Positions 19,489-29,540 of a DNA stretch of 64,000 nt are shown here, piece by piece. The position numbers and the translations under genes were made by a program. Positions within the stretch are counted from its first letter, which is position 1. Every line of letters starts with the position of its first letter. The stretch is from NCBI GenBank assembly GCA_963575645.1, contig OY754473.1:3162001-3226000 (forward strand), written 5' to 3'. The notes beneath the pieces were generated by a model. It searched no databases. It was not told where the DNA came from and was given only the letters and a program-made list of their open reading frames with translations. The DNA is from Xanthostigma xanthostigma. Lineage: Eukaryota > Arthropoda > Insecta > Raphidioptera > Raphidiidae.

Positions 19489-20075
19489 TCTATACTAATA
19501 TATAAAGCTGAAGAGTTTGTTTGTTTGTTTGGTTGAACGCGCTAATCTCAGAAACTACTGGTTCGAATTAAAAAAATTTTTTTTTGTTGGATAGCCCATT
19601 TATCGAGGAAGCCTATAGGCTATATAATATCACGCTACGACCAATAAGAGCGGAGCATCAATGAAAAATGTTGCAAAATGTATCTCAAAACTAACTTTCT
19701 ATTTAGGTGAAATGCCCTTACTAAATATACCAATATTATCGTTGCAAATCCAGAAGCCCGGCTGGCTCAGTCGGTAGAGTACGTGACTCTTAATATCAGG
19801 GTCATGGGTTCAAGCCTCACGTTGGGCGAATATATTTTTAATTTTTTTTTATTTTTTATATTACTTTCTTACATTTAAATTTATTTTAATTTTATTTACG
19901 ACTAATAAAAATTAAATAAATCTAATTAATAGCTCATTTAAAAACTGTTATAACTATAGGGACCTATATAAAATTTTCCTACAGTGTTTTCAGTTAAATA
20001 TTTATTAATTCCAGTAATTATTGATATAAAAGAAATTTTTTATCTATACCTACTTATAAAAAGTATAATTTTATA
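19489..20075 (+). mobile_element. Helitron with tRNA-Lys insert, 3'-truncated
   Basis: Starts TCTATACTAATATATAAAGC. The body matches the minus-strand copies at 11036-12868 and 25698-27019, including the tRNA-Lys at the same offset. Similarity fades at about 20075 with no CTAG terminus. Confidence 0.75.
19756..19828 (+). tRNA. tRNA-Lys(CTT)-like sequence in Helitron
   Basis: Exactly 73 nt: acceptor GCCCGGC pairs with GTTGGGC (with G-T wobbles). The A box/D arm is TGGCTCAGTCGGTAGAGT, the anticodon loop is CTCTTAA (CTT, lysine), and the T arm ATGGGTTCAAGCCTCAC has one mismatch. The anticodon stem is poorly paired, so it is probably a decaying copy. The source was a genuine tRNA-Lys gene. Confidence 0.7.
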
Positions 20076-20360
20076 GAAGTCTGTTGACGACGACAGATGT
20101 GCGCGCACGTTTTAACCTATACCTACCTACCTTGTGCAGCTCATTGTGAATATGGAGTTTAAAATTTATGCTGATATGGTCTTTTTTTAACTCCTCCATG
20201 AGAGTACGGAATACTCCATAAGAATCTCTTTCTAATAAAATAGGATGAACCCATAGCTTCCTCCTTTTTTTCGTAGCTGCTGTTTTTTGTATAAATAGTA
20301 GTTAGGCTAGAATAAGTTTTTTCTTTGCACTCAACATAACGTACTTGCACTTCTTCGCCC
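20076..20360. other. unassigned stretch
   Basis: Nothing recognised beyond a 63-codon minus-strand ORF without motifs. Confidence 0.4.
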
Positions 20361-20363
20361 TTC

Positions 20364-20402
20364 GATAGACGCTGATGACCTCAGCTGTTGAGCGTCTATA
20401 AT
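20364..20402. repeat. AGACGCT...AGCGTCT hairpin, copy 1
   Basis: ATAGACGCTGATGACCTCAG...GAGCGTCTATAATT; a second copy with small changes is at 20964-21001. The ends of each copy can pair. Possibly the tail of an unidentified retroelement. Confidence 0.45.
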
Positions 20403-21152
20403 TCTCTCTCTCTCTCTTCGCCCTTCAAGTATAGAACTGATATCGATAACAACGGACGCGCTCACGTTATATTAGCGGATCGTGTACAAACCGTTTCGCG
20501 TCGGCCCGTTACCCGTTGACTAAAACGGTCCTTAAAAAGAGTCTTTGTTCTTTCTACTTCCGCAGTAGGACGTAGATACAAGATTGATGGACGGTCAGTG
20601 GCAATGTGACGTCACTCTGAACCGCGCGCCGCCGCATGTAAATTGTAGATATGTGTACTTACATGCGCGTTTGTGTGTGTGTGTATGTGTTGAATTGCGT
20701 AAATCCGGATATTTGCAATGCATACTAAAACAGCGTAAAATCGAATATGGATTATGCGGTGAACAATGAGCGCTTATATAAATCCAGTCAGCCAAAGACG
20801 CGGTCCGTAACTCTAGTTCGTCTGAACGAAACCTTACGGTTTACCCGTTCCTACGCCACAATACCGGCTCTTCCACCACATGTCGTCGCAAAGGCGATTT
20901 TCCATAAAATGTGCTGACTATATTATATTAGCGATGCTTTGAGGAAAAATACTTTACTAAGAGAATAGACGGTTATGGCCTCGCTTGTCGAGCGTCTATA
21001 ATTACAATTTCAACCCACAAGTGGAAAGTATCTTTTGACAGGAGACTTCTGGGCCCTCTCGTGTTTTTTTTTTTTTTAATCTGGTTCAGTCAAAACCTTA
21101 GTGTCATATTATGTTATACGTGCATTTTAATAAGGATTAATTGTCGAATAAA
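20403..21152. other. unassigned stretch
   Basis: Includes a (CT)n run at 20403-20418, a GT-rich run near 20665-20690, and the second hairpin copy at 20964-21001. No gene could be supported, although base composition is balanced at 20440-20640. Confidence 0.4.
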
Positions 21153-21301
21153 ATGGGAAAAAGCTATCAAATCGGAAGTGCTGTGTTGTTGATTGTAAAG
21201 ATACACCAACTAAACATCCAGAATTACAATTCCACCGTTTTCCTGGATTTTCTTATGAATTAGAGAAGAAAAAAATGGACTGCAGCAGTACGTCGTCAAG
21301 G
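21153..21301 (+). pseudogene. THAP-domain exon remnant
   Basis: One plus-strand frame reads NRKCCVVDCKDTPTKHPELQ then FHRFPGFSYELE. A neighbouring frame continues KKWTAAVRRQG. Together these give the opening C-x-x-x-C pair, the HRFP block and the invariant tryptophan of a THAP zinc-binding DNA-recognition domain. The ATG at 21153 lies in yet another frame, so at least two single-base shifts break the ORF. A splice donor (CAAGG|GTAATT) ends the exon at 21301. The second CxxH half is absent, as expected if it lay in the next exon, and a K element begins only 80 bp downstream. It derives either from a host THAP gene or from a THAP-bearing transposase such as the P-element group. Confidence 0.7.
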
Positions 21302-21382
21302 GTAATTAAATTTTATTTTACGTCTGTAATCATTATTAAATACATGAAAAATATCATAATTGTTATTTTGTTAACAAAAAAA

Positions 21383-21967
21383 TTGGTTGTCTGTAAAGTC
21401 GGTTTACGGATGATAGTTTTACGTGATAACGTATTCCGTAATACATAACCTAAATTCTACATATAATAATTATAATAATTCGAATCTATGATATTGCATC
21501 TTTCGCTTCAAATTTAGGTTAATTTTATTTATTAAATTACTCACCACCTATAAAAATAATTTTTTTTATTAACTTTCTTTCTTCCGTATTTATTTAAGTC
21601 TCAAAGATTAACTGTCATAATATTTAGAAAACAATTGTTTTATTGTTTAAGTAAATAAAATTCCAAAACCTACTTACAATATTTAAGTATTTTCATACGT
21701 CAAAAAATTGATTTTTATAATGATAAAATTTGTAAGAAAACGATTTTTTCGAGAGATGAGACCTAGCTAAAACGATTTTTTGCCCCCCAAAATCCCTTTT
21801 CAGTAAATTTCATCTAAATCGTTAGGGCCGTTTTCGAGAAAAGCATGCACAGGGTCAGGCAGAACGTTACGAACGTTAGGAACGTTACACTTTTTCGTGC
21901 ATGCAGCCGGTGTTTTATCAATTTATAAGATTGGTGATTCATCAATTTATAAGACGTTATCACGTCA
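21383..21967 (+). mobile_element. K family element, copy 2 (subfamily 2)
   Basis: TTGGTTGTCTGTAAAGTCGG to ACGTTATCACGTCA; shares its interior (GATTTTTTCGAGAGATGAGA and following) with 9541-10142. Confidence 0.85.
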
Positions 21968-22198
21968 AAAAAGATTTAAAAAATTTAGAAATTAAAAATA
22001 TATATCATTTATGTAGTTTGTTTACTGACATTTTGCGTAAATATTTTTTTATAATTAAGAATAACTCTGGTTTCCATGTGTTTGTAAGTTTTGGGTGAAC
22101 CACTTTTGAAAAAATCAAACACGAGATGGTGCGAAGGTCGCGTGTCAAAGAGACTTTCCTAGCGTATAGTCTAAAAAAAATTGGTCGATAATTTTATT

Positions 22199-22359
22199 TA
22201 TTATGTAGGTAACCATGGCAACGAATAGCAAATATATTGAATACTACCCGCGTCACCTCATGCAATATCATAAATTTTATTCTCTTAATTTATACCAAAT
22301 AAAATGTCAATATTTTTGAAGTTGGAATAGTCCCGTCACCCAATTGGCTAGAATTTTTC
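22199..22359 (-). mobile_element. Helitron-like repeat family 2, fragment
   Basis: Minus-strand block with CCAATTGGGTGACGGGAC and CGCGGGTAGTATTCAATA; truncated at both ends. Confidence 0.6.
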
Positions 22360-23120
22360 TATGTAGAACAATCATTTGTTTTTGTGTGAGTACAATATAT
22401 AATGTTCTACATCACAGAGAGTTAACTGCTCCTGATGTTTAAATCGTTGTCAAACCAAACATTTTAACAAGCCTTTCTGCAACCCAGGATCAAAGTTGCT
22501 CTTTTAGTAAGTGGCGATCGAATCTTATGTAACCGAACTCTCTAAATCCAGAGCAAGCAGTATAAGTACTGCAGTTTTAGTAAATTCTGTAGTATTACAT
22601 TTTACGATGCATATTTTGAGCTGAGCAACGTGTGTACTACGTAACATATAACATAACATACATATTTATACGTTGTATGTTATACGGTGTATGCATAACA
22701 TAACGTGGATGATATAACATCGGCAACCCTCTATCAAAAGTCAATAATATGAGAATTTATAACCGCAATCCATTTAACGCTGCACTTGTGTTTCTCTTCT
22801 TCCGTACTTCGTCCGTCCGTCCGTCCGGCCGTCTGCCGTTCGACGCGTTTTCTAAAGGACCGCGCACATACATCGCGTACTAAGTCAACAGTTATTGAGA
22901 CACAGCTGTCCTGTTGACTGTCGAATCTATACTTTAATTTCAAAGTCTTTTTATATAATTAGCGAATTTTTCTCAAACTGATTATGGCAATCCAAGCATC
23001 TTGTAGATCTTTTCGAAATAAACGATTATTTTTATTATTTATTACAGAGTAGCTACTGCTTGCTACAATTGTTAAGAAACACACATTGTTACAACGCTAT
23101 CAACATAGAAAAATTAGTTT
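22360..23120. other. unassigned stretch
   Basis: Contains a (CCGT)n run at about 22811-22830 and palindromic ATAACATAAC/GTATGTTATAC words at 22640-22700. A 69-codon minus-strand ORF overlaps the CCGT run and is not credible. Confidence 0.4.
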
Positions 23121-23122
23121 AT

Positions 23123-23759
23123 TGACGTGATAACGTCTTATAAATTGATGAATCACCAATCTTATAAATTGATAAAACACCCGCTGCATGCACGAAAAAG
23201 TGTAACGGTCGTAACGTTCCTAACGTTCCTAACGCGTAACGCGTAACGTTCCGCCTGACCCTGTGCGTGCTTTTTGCTAATTTCTCGCTCAATTTAAATC
23301 AGATCGGTTTGAAGCCAGTCTTAAACGAAAGAGGAGAACATTTTACATAGATTTCGTATAACAGAATTTGCCTAAACAGTTTTTTTATACAAATTTATAT
23401 AGAAAAATAGCTGTATAAATGCAATGTTGTCTAATGCATGGCGCGACGCGGTCGGTCGTCTTTGTTTGCCGTACATGGAAATTAGAAGATAACGTATGTC
23501 TTGTCTTAACATGAAAATTCAATTTTTTGACATTAGTATTTTGTGAAATGCAACGCCTTCTAAGTTAACTATTGGAATAACTCATTATTATTAGAACATA
23601 ATACTTTGACAGTTGCAAACGACACTTTTGACATTTCTTATCATTCCGACACCAAGGATAAGCGGATTGAAACCAAATTTTGGGAGGTTTAGGTTATGTA
23701 TTACGGAATACGTTATCACGTAAAACTATCGTCCGTAAACCGACTTTACAGACAACCAA
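23123..23759 (-). mobile_element. K family element, copy 3 (subfamily 1)
   Basis: From TGACGTGATAACGT to CAGACAACCAA, minus orientation, about 640 bp. Nearly identical in its interior to the copies at 24408, 28361 and 40371. It lacks a short internal segment (AACATTAGAAATGCAGCCGT region) that they carry. Confidence 0.85.
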
Positions 23760-23776
23760 TTTTTTTTTCAAACGAT

Positions 23777-23831
23777 GTCACCGTCGGGATACGAACCCCG
23801 AATCTTTCCACTCTCATTACACCACAGTGAC
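23777..23831 (-). tRNA. tRNA-like sequence lacking an anticodon arm
   Basis: The minus strand reads GTCACTG...CGGTGAC as a 7-bp acceptor-like stem (one wobble), then TGGTGTAATGAGAGTGG as an A-box-like stretch. A perfect T arm follows (TCGGG GTTCGTA TCCCGA) with B box GGTTCGTATCC. Only about 22 nt separate the acceptor and T stems, so no anticodon arm fits. It abuts the K element end, and may be a tRNA-derived promoter or a deletion-bearing tRNA pseudogene. Confidence 0.5.
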
Positions 23832-24280
23832 ACAACTAACCGACAATCATTCTAATATTTATAGCATTGGTAACTGATTTTTTCACATCATGCGAGAGCC
23901 AATTATATTAGTTAACGCTAGATATGAACCATCACAGTAGTGAGAGCTATGAGTGAACCAATGGTGAAATTGTTTCCTTACATTAAATAATCCCAAGTTA
24001 CAGACGTCTTTTCTATATCGTCAGTTATAATAATTACTTACTGTAACTAAACTCATCTAAATTATTATTATTAATATTAGGGAAGGGGGGGCATAAAGGA
24101 GAAGGGCCGGGTATAGTGGGGTATCCCCGAGCGGCTCGAATGATTCGCCGTGCAAAGTGTCAAATGGCTCGCTTTGATTGGTCGTAGCGATCCACGGCAT
24201 TTCGAGAGCCGTTTATACAAATGGGGGGAGGGACATGAGTACACGCACGTATGCGCAGAAGAGATATATGCTAAAACGGT
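23832..24280. other. unassigned stretch
   Basis: A G-rich run at 24083-24110 is the only notable feature. Confidence 0.4.
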
Positions 24281-25332
24281 GTTTTTAATATAATAATGGT
24301 ATACTTTTCATAATGGATTATTATTCTATTTATTTTTCCTAGAAAGTTTTGTTAAAAAAAAATTTTTCTAAACTTTATAGTTTCGGAAATATTTTGAAAA
24401 TAAAAAATTGGTTGTCTGTAAAGTCGGTTTACAGACGATAGTTTTACGTGATAACGTATTCCGTAATACATAACCTAAACCTCCCAAAATTTGGTTTCAA
24501 TCCGCTTATCCTTGGTGTCGGAATGATAAGAAATGTCAAAAGTGACGTTTGCAACTGTCAAAGTATTATGTTCTAATAATAATTAGTTATTCCAATACTT
24601 AACTTAGAAGGCGTTGCATTTCACAAAATACTAATGTCAAAAAATTGAATTAAACATTAGAAATGCAGCCGTTTTCATGTTAAGACAAGACATACGTTAT
24701 CTTCTAATTTCCATGTACGGCAAACAAAGACGACCGACCGCGTCGCGCCATGCATTAGACAACATTGCATTTATACAGCTATTTTTCTATATAAATTTGT
24801 ATAAAAAAACTGTTTAGGCAAATTCTGTTATACGAAATCTATGTAAAATGTTCTCCTCTTTCGTTTAAGACTGGTTTCAAACCGATCTGATTTAAATTGA
24901 GCGAGAAATTAGCAAAAAGCACGCACAGGGTCAGGCGGAACGTTACGCGTTATGCGTTACGCGTTACGAACGTTAGGAACGTTACACTTTTTCGTGCATG
25001 CAGCCGGTGTTTTATCAATTTATAAGATTGGTGATTCATCAATTTATAAGACGTTATCACGTCAAAAAATCAGTCTTTCTTTTGTTTTATGGATCTGTCA
25101 GAAATAAACTAGTTAGGCATGCTTTGATTAATTTTTACATGTCATGGAACATATTATGTAACTATGGCAACGAATAGCAAATATAATATTGAATACTAGT
25201 CAGTACCCGCGTCACCTCACGCGATATCAGAAATTTTATTTTCTTTATTATAATCAAATGACAACATTTTTGAAGTTGGAATGGTCCCGTCGCCCAATTG
25301 GCTGGAATTTTTCTTTATAATATTAGTATAGA
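24280..25332 (-). mobile_element. Helitron-like repeat family 2, copy split by K element
   Basis: The minus strand begins TCTATACTAATATTATAAAG (about 25313-25332) and continues through the CCAATTGGGCGACGGGACC block. It runs on to the TTTCCGAAACTATAAAGTTT block at 24375. A K element (24408-25064) interrupts it inside an A-run. The uninterrupted sequence can be read at 27830-27905. Confidence 0.7.
24408..25064 (+). mobile_element. K family element, copy 4 (subfamily 1)
   Basis: TTGGTTGTCTGTAAAGTCGG to ACGTTATCACGTCA, inserted in the A-run between GAAAATAAAAA and AAAATCAGTC of the surrounding repeat. No duplication other than A residues is visible. Confidence 0.9.
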
Positions 25333-25690
25333 AGTTTAAAATGATCGTACTGGCAAGTTGGTCGTGTCGATTTCGAGGGTTTCACTTGTAAAGTCCTAGT
25401 AAACGACCCACCTCACAGATTGTTTTTGTTTAAATTTGTCAGATGTTTGGTTAGTTACAACTGTATGGCTAGAACGCGTTCTCATTTGTGTTATTTTCAT
25501 AAAAACTGCCGCTCTGATATCTCGCAGGAAGCAGGCAAGCCGTTGGCGCGATAGTGCAACGACCCGGCGCTTCCACCACATCCACCATACAATAGTACAA
25601 TATTTATTTGAACAGTTTCTTTAGTGCATTCGTGCTGCGCGAAAAGAAGCGCGTATATACAAGGTGTTTAACGCTTTCGCGTGAAAAATA
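25333..25690. other. unassigned stretch
   Basis: Overlapping 61- and 62-codon ORFs on opposite strands, neither recognisable. Confidence 0.35.
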
Positions 25691-26077
25691 TAATTGACTT
25701 GCTGTCCCGCCCGGTTTCACCCGGGTGCAAAAGAACGCATGAGGAAGGAAGGGACATCAGTACGCACATTCAATTTAGTTTACCGAGATTAACGTTGTGT
25801 CCGAACTTCATAATGATCGGGTTTACCGTTCAAAAGTTTTTGTCGTTAAAAAGCAGTATTTATACTTTTTTTAAGTAATAAATTTCTTTTAATATAATGA
25901 ATATTTAATTGAAAACACTGTAGGAAAATTATTTTTATATAGGTACCTATAGTGTAACAGTTTTCAAATGACCTATTAATTAGATTTATTTAATTTTAAT
26001 TAATCGTAATAAAATTTTAAAAAAATGAAATGAAAGCCTTAGAAGAAAGCAATGTAGAAAAAAAAATTAAAATACAT

Positions 26078-26150
26078 TGGCCGACGTGGGGCTTGAACCC
26101 ACGACCCTGGCATTAAGAATCGCATGCTCTACCGTCTGAGCTATCCGGGC
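26078..26150 (-). tRNA. tRNA-Lys(CTT)-like sequence in Helitron
   Basis: The minus strand reads GCCCGGATAGCTCAGACGGT and AGAGC, loop TTCTTAA (anticodon CTT), then GGGTCGTGGGTTCAAGCCCC and ACG. The A and B boxes are good and the T arm pairs fully. The acceptor and anticodon stems have two mismatches each. It is the best preserved T arm of the three Helitron copies. Confidence 0.65.
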
Positions 26151-26419
26151 TTGCAAACAAGACGCGCTAATATTGCAATATTTAGTTAAAGCATTTCACC
26201 TGGTAATATTTGTCGGACGGACAAATTTTGAGATACATCTTGCAATATTTTTCATTGTTGCTCGGCTCCAATTGGTCGTAGCGTGATATTATATAGCCTA
26301 TATAGGCTTCCTCAAAAAATGGGCTATCCAACAAAAAAAAATTTTCAATTCGAACCAGTAGTTCCTGAGATTAGCGCATTCAAACAAACAAACAAACTCT
26401 TCAGCTTTATATATTAGTA

Positions 26420-27013
26420 GGGGAGGGAGGGGGAATGGCGCTCACTGGGTAATGGCGCTCACCTCTGTAACTCTGTCAAAAAGTAACGTAGCAACACGTC
26501 ACGTCGCGTGAAGCGCGAGGGCAGGGGGCCTCTAATAGACAGCGATGCAAACGGACAGTCAGCTCGCGTCATGCGACCGTGAAAAGCGTTTCTTTGTTTG
26601 CGGCCGCGCTGATCTAATTTTTAATTAGGTGCTGAACAAGTTAAGTTGCTGGGCTCGCTATACTATGGACTCAGTGTTGCAGATTTGCGTAAACTTGTTT
26701 ATAAATTTGCTGAGCGCAACAATATCAAAAACAATTATGATCAAAGCAGTAAAACAGCCGGATTGGATTGGGGACACTACTTTATGAGACCCTGAGCGGC
26801 ATTACCCAAAGTCAGGGGCAATGCCGCTCAAACATGTTTTTTTAATAATGTTTTCCTACTACTAGTAGGTGAAAGATATATGCTTTTGTTGTTAAATTGT
26901 TGATTACTCGATAATTAAAGACTTTGTTACTCTTCTTAATTTTGATTTATAATAAATAATTTAAAAAATACACCATGTTTTCCTTAAGTGAACGCCATTC
27001 CCCCGTCCTACCC
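26420..27013. mobile_element. pogo/Tigger-type element, internally deleted
   Basis: The left end GGGGAGGGAGGGGGAATGGC and the inverted right end (GGGTAGGACGGGGGAATGGC on the minus strand) form a 28-bp inverted terminus with about 24 matches. TA lies on both sides (26418-26419, 27014-27015), and removing the insert restores the ATTAGTATAGA Helitron end. The AATGGCGCTCA/AATGCCGCTCA word recurs internally as subterminal repeats. Confidence 0.9.
26658..26795 (+). pseudogene. pogo-type transposase N-terminal fragment
   Basis: The 45-codon frame reads LYYGLSVADLRKLVYKFAER, then NNIKNNYDQSSKTAGLDWGH, then YFMRP and stop. The order L--LR-L-Y--AE-NNI---F/Y-----AG-DW---FM is that of the CENP-B-type helix-turn-helix of Tigger/pogo transposases and their domesticated relatives. 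The rest of the helix-turn-helix and the whole DDE domain are missing. It lies inside the TA-flanked element at 26420-27013. Confidence 0.8.
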
Positions 27014-27019
27014 TATAGA

Positions 27020-27620
27020 TTTTTTTATACTGACATCATGCCTATTCCCCATTCGAATTTTTTCAAAGAAAGTCTGTACAACAAGCAAGTATAAGAGATA
27101 CGGTGGTCTGAACTATTTATGTTATAATATTATGTACTGGAAGAGAGTCGAATAGACTCACATATTTTATGACGATGACAAAAAATCACGTCGCATAGAT
27201 CACGTTCACGGTTGGGTGCGTTCGCCGTTCTGCGACCGAACGCCCCCTCCGCCCCCTCCTCCTTGTTGTGCCCCCCCCCCCGATCTTCTCGCACATATAC
27301 AAACTCCATTCAACTAACCCCAATTCGAACGCCCGAATCTCTATCTGCGCGCTTCTTAATTTTATATACTAGGTTACTTCAAGAAAGTTTCAGTAAATAA
27401 TTAATCATATTTATTCATTGAAGTGGTTCTACGTCGATTCATCGCGCGACAATGCGTCGCTCGACAATTCATCGCTACCACAGTTTGTCGCGCGACAATT
27501 TATCGCAACAGGAATTAATCCCAAAATCACTATTTTTGAAATCCATAACTATTTTAATAACGTATTTTGGCTATGATTTGACGTTGAATTTTTAATAATA
27601 TGGATAGCTTATAAGAAAAA
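27020..27620. other. unassigned stretch with CGCGCGACAA motif cluster
   Basis: C-rich run near 27240-27285. At 27430-27515 the word TCGCGCGACAAT and near variants occur four times with TTCATCGC/TTTATCGC between them. A TGCCTATTCCCCATTCGAA tail at 27040 resembles the end of the TGACGTCA repeat family. Confidence 0.4.
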
Positions 27621-27623
27621 AAT

Positions 27624-28255
27624 CCATCCAATTGGGCGACGGAACCATTCCAAAAATATTAACATTTGATATGGTATAATAAAGAAAATAAAATTTCTGA
27701 TATCGCGAGAGGTGACGCGGGTAACGGCTAGTATTCAATATGATATTTGCTATTCGTGCCATTGTTACCTACATAATATGTTCCACGTCATGTAAAAATT
27801 AATCAAAGCATACCTAACTAGTTTATTTCTGACAGGTCCATAATACAAAAGAGCGGCTGATTGTTTTTTATTTTCAAAATATTTCCGAAACTATAAAGTT
27901 TAGAAAAAAAATTTTTAACATAACTTTTTTGAAAAAACAAATAGAATAATAAGCCATTATGAAAAGTATACAATTATTATATAAAAAACACCGTTATAGC
28001 ATATATCTCTTCTGCGCATGCGCCGATTTTCCCCAAAAACAATAGGGCTCTTCATATTTGCATAACAAACATCCTCCCAAAATTTGGTTTCAATCCGCTC
28101 GTCCGTTTGACCTGTATCGTGTTCACAGACAAACAGACGCACAGAGTTTTTTTCAAAAATATATTTTTTGGATTCGGGGAACCTCAAAACAGAAAGATAT
28201 TGTAAAAATGATATTTGACCTAAACTAGTACTACCATGGGTTGGAATGGTAAAAT
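27624..28255 (+). mobile_element. Helitron-like repeat family 2, long copy
   Basis: From CCATCCAATTGGGCGACGG to GGTTGGAATGGTAAAATC, 630 bp. The end motifs ACCATTCC and GGAATGGT are inverted. Non-coding. Confidence 0.65.
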
Positions 28256-28360
28256 CATTATAAAAACTTGTACAAATATAAAACTTAAAAGTAAGTTAAA
28301 TGAATTCCCCACGTGTTAAACTTGTAGGACTTCAAAGCGATATTTAAAAAAAAAAAAAAA

Positions 28361-29035
28361 TTGGTTGTCTGTAAAATCGGTTTACGGACGATAGTTTTAC
28401 GTGATAACGTATTCCGTAATACATAACCTAAACCTCCCAAAATTTGGTTTCAATCCGCTTATCCTTGGTGTCGGAATGATAAGAAATGTCAAAAGTGACG
28501 TTTGCAACTGTCAAAGTATTATGTTCTAATAATAATTAGTTATTCCAATACTTAACTTAGAAGGCGTTGCATTTGACAAAATACTAATGTCAAAAAATTG
28601 AATTAAACATTAGAAATGCAGACGTTTTCATGTTAAGACAAGACATACGTTATATTCTAATTTCCATGTACGGCAAACAAAGACGACCGACCGCGTCGCG
28701 TCATGCATTAGACAACATTGCATTTATATTTTATACAGCTATTTTTTTATATAAATTTGTATAAAAAAACTGTTTAGGCAAATTCTGTTATACGAAATCT
28801 ATGTAAAATGTTCTCCTCTTTCGTTTAAGACTGGTTTCAAACCGATCTGATTTAAATTGAGCGAGAAATTAGCAAAAAGCACGCACAGGATCAGGCGGAA
28901 CGTTACGCGTTACGCGTTACGAACGTTAGGAACGTTAGGAACGTTACGACCGTTACACTTTTTCGTGCATGCAGCCGGTGTTTTATCAATTTATAAGATT
29001 GGTGATTCATCAATTTATAAGACGTTATCACGTCA
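28361..29035 (+). mobile_element. K family element, copy 5 (subfamily 1)
   Basis: TTGGTTGTCTGTAAAATCGG to ACGTTATCACGTCA, 675 bp, preceded by a run of 14 A. Confidence 0.9.
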
Positions 29036-29540
29036 ATAAAATAAAGTATTTTGACTTAAATTAAAGCCTTTCCCCACTTGTGGTAAATGATAAAAAACGA
29101 ACAATCTTCCTGTTTGCATATTTTCTTGAATCGCCTGACGTATGTTAGATTTTTGGTCGCCTCTAGTGTAGGCGTGCGTATTTATTGGCGTTTGGGCCGA
29201 GAGAGGTGGCCGCGAGGTGGTGGAGGGTGGCGCGCCAATAAAATGTGCGAAATGAAACGAAGTTAAGTTGTATAACTCGGACCTGGCGAAGGGTCAGCTG
29301 TGCGGAGTGCATCCAGCTGGCCTCCTCTCTGATCATCCTCCTTTCTTCCGCCTCCCTTCGGCCCGTCGTGTGGCGAACGGAAAGTCCGGAAATGAAATCT
29401 TATTTGGAAGTACACTATTGTTATTTGTAATGAAATTAAACGGAAAAAGAGGGAACACGAAAAAGTTTTCAGTTGATCAGTTATTATAAAACAAAAGCTT
29501 TGTCACTTTTTCGGTTTTGTGGTTACATTGATCACTCGTT
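29036..29540. other. GC-rich unassigned island
   Basis: 29150-29400 is GC- and CpG-rich and unique in the window. ORFs of 61 and 73 codons on the plus strand have no recognised domain. It could hold an exon or promoter of a host gene, but nothing more can be said. Confidence 0.35.

Larger units (their letters stand above)
25698..27019 (-). mobile_element. Helitron with tRNA-Lys insert, split by pogo element
   Basis: Minus-strand start TCTATACTAATATATAAAGC is split at its TA by the element at 26420-27013. The hairpin and CTTG (mutated CTAG) end is at 25698. Without the insert the tRNA-Lys lies about 273 bp from the 5' end, as in the sister copies. Confidence 0.8.
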
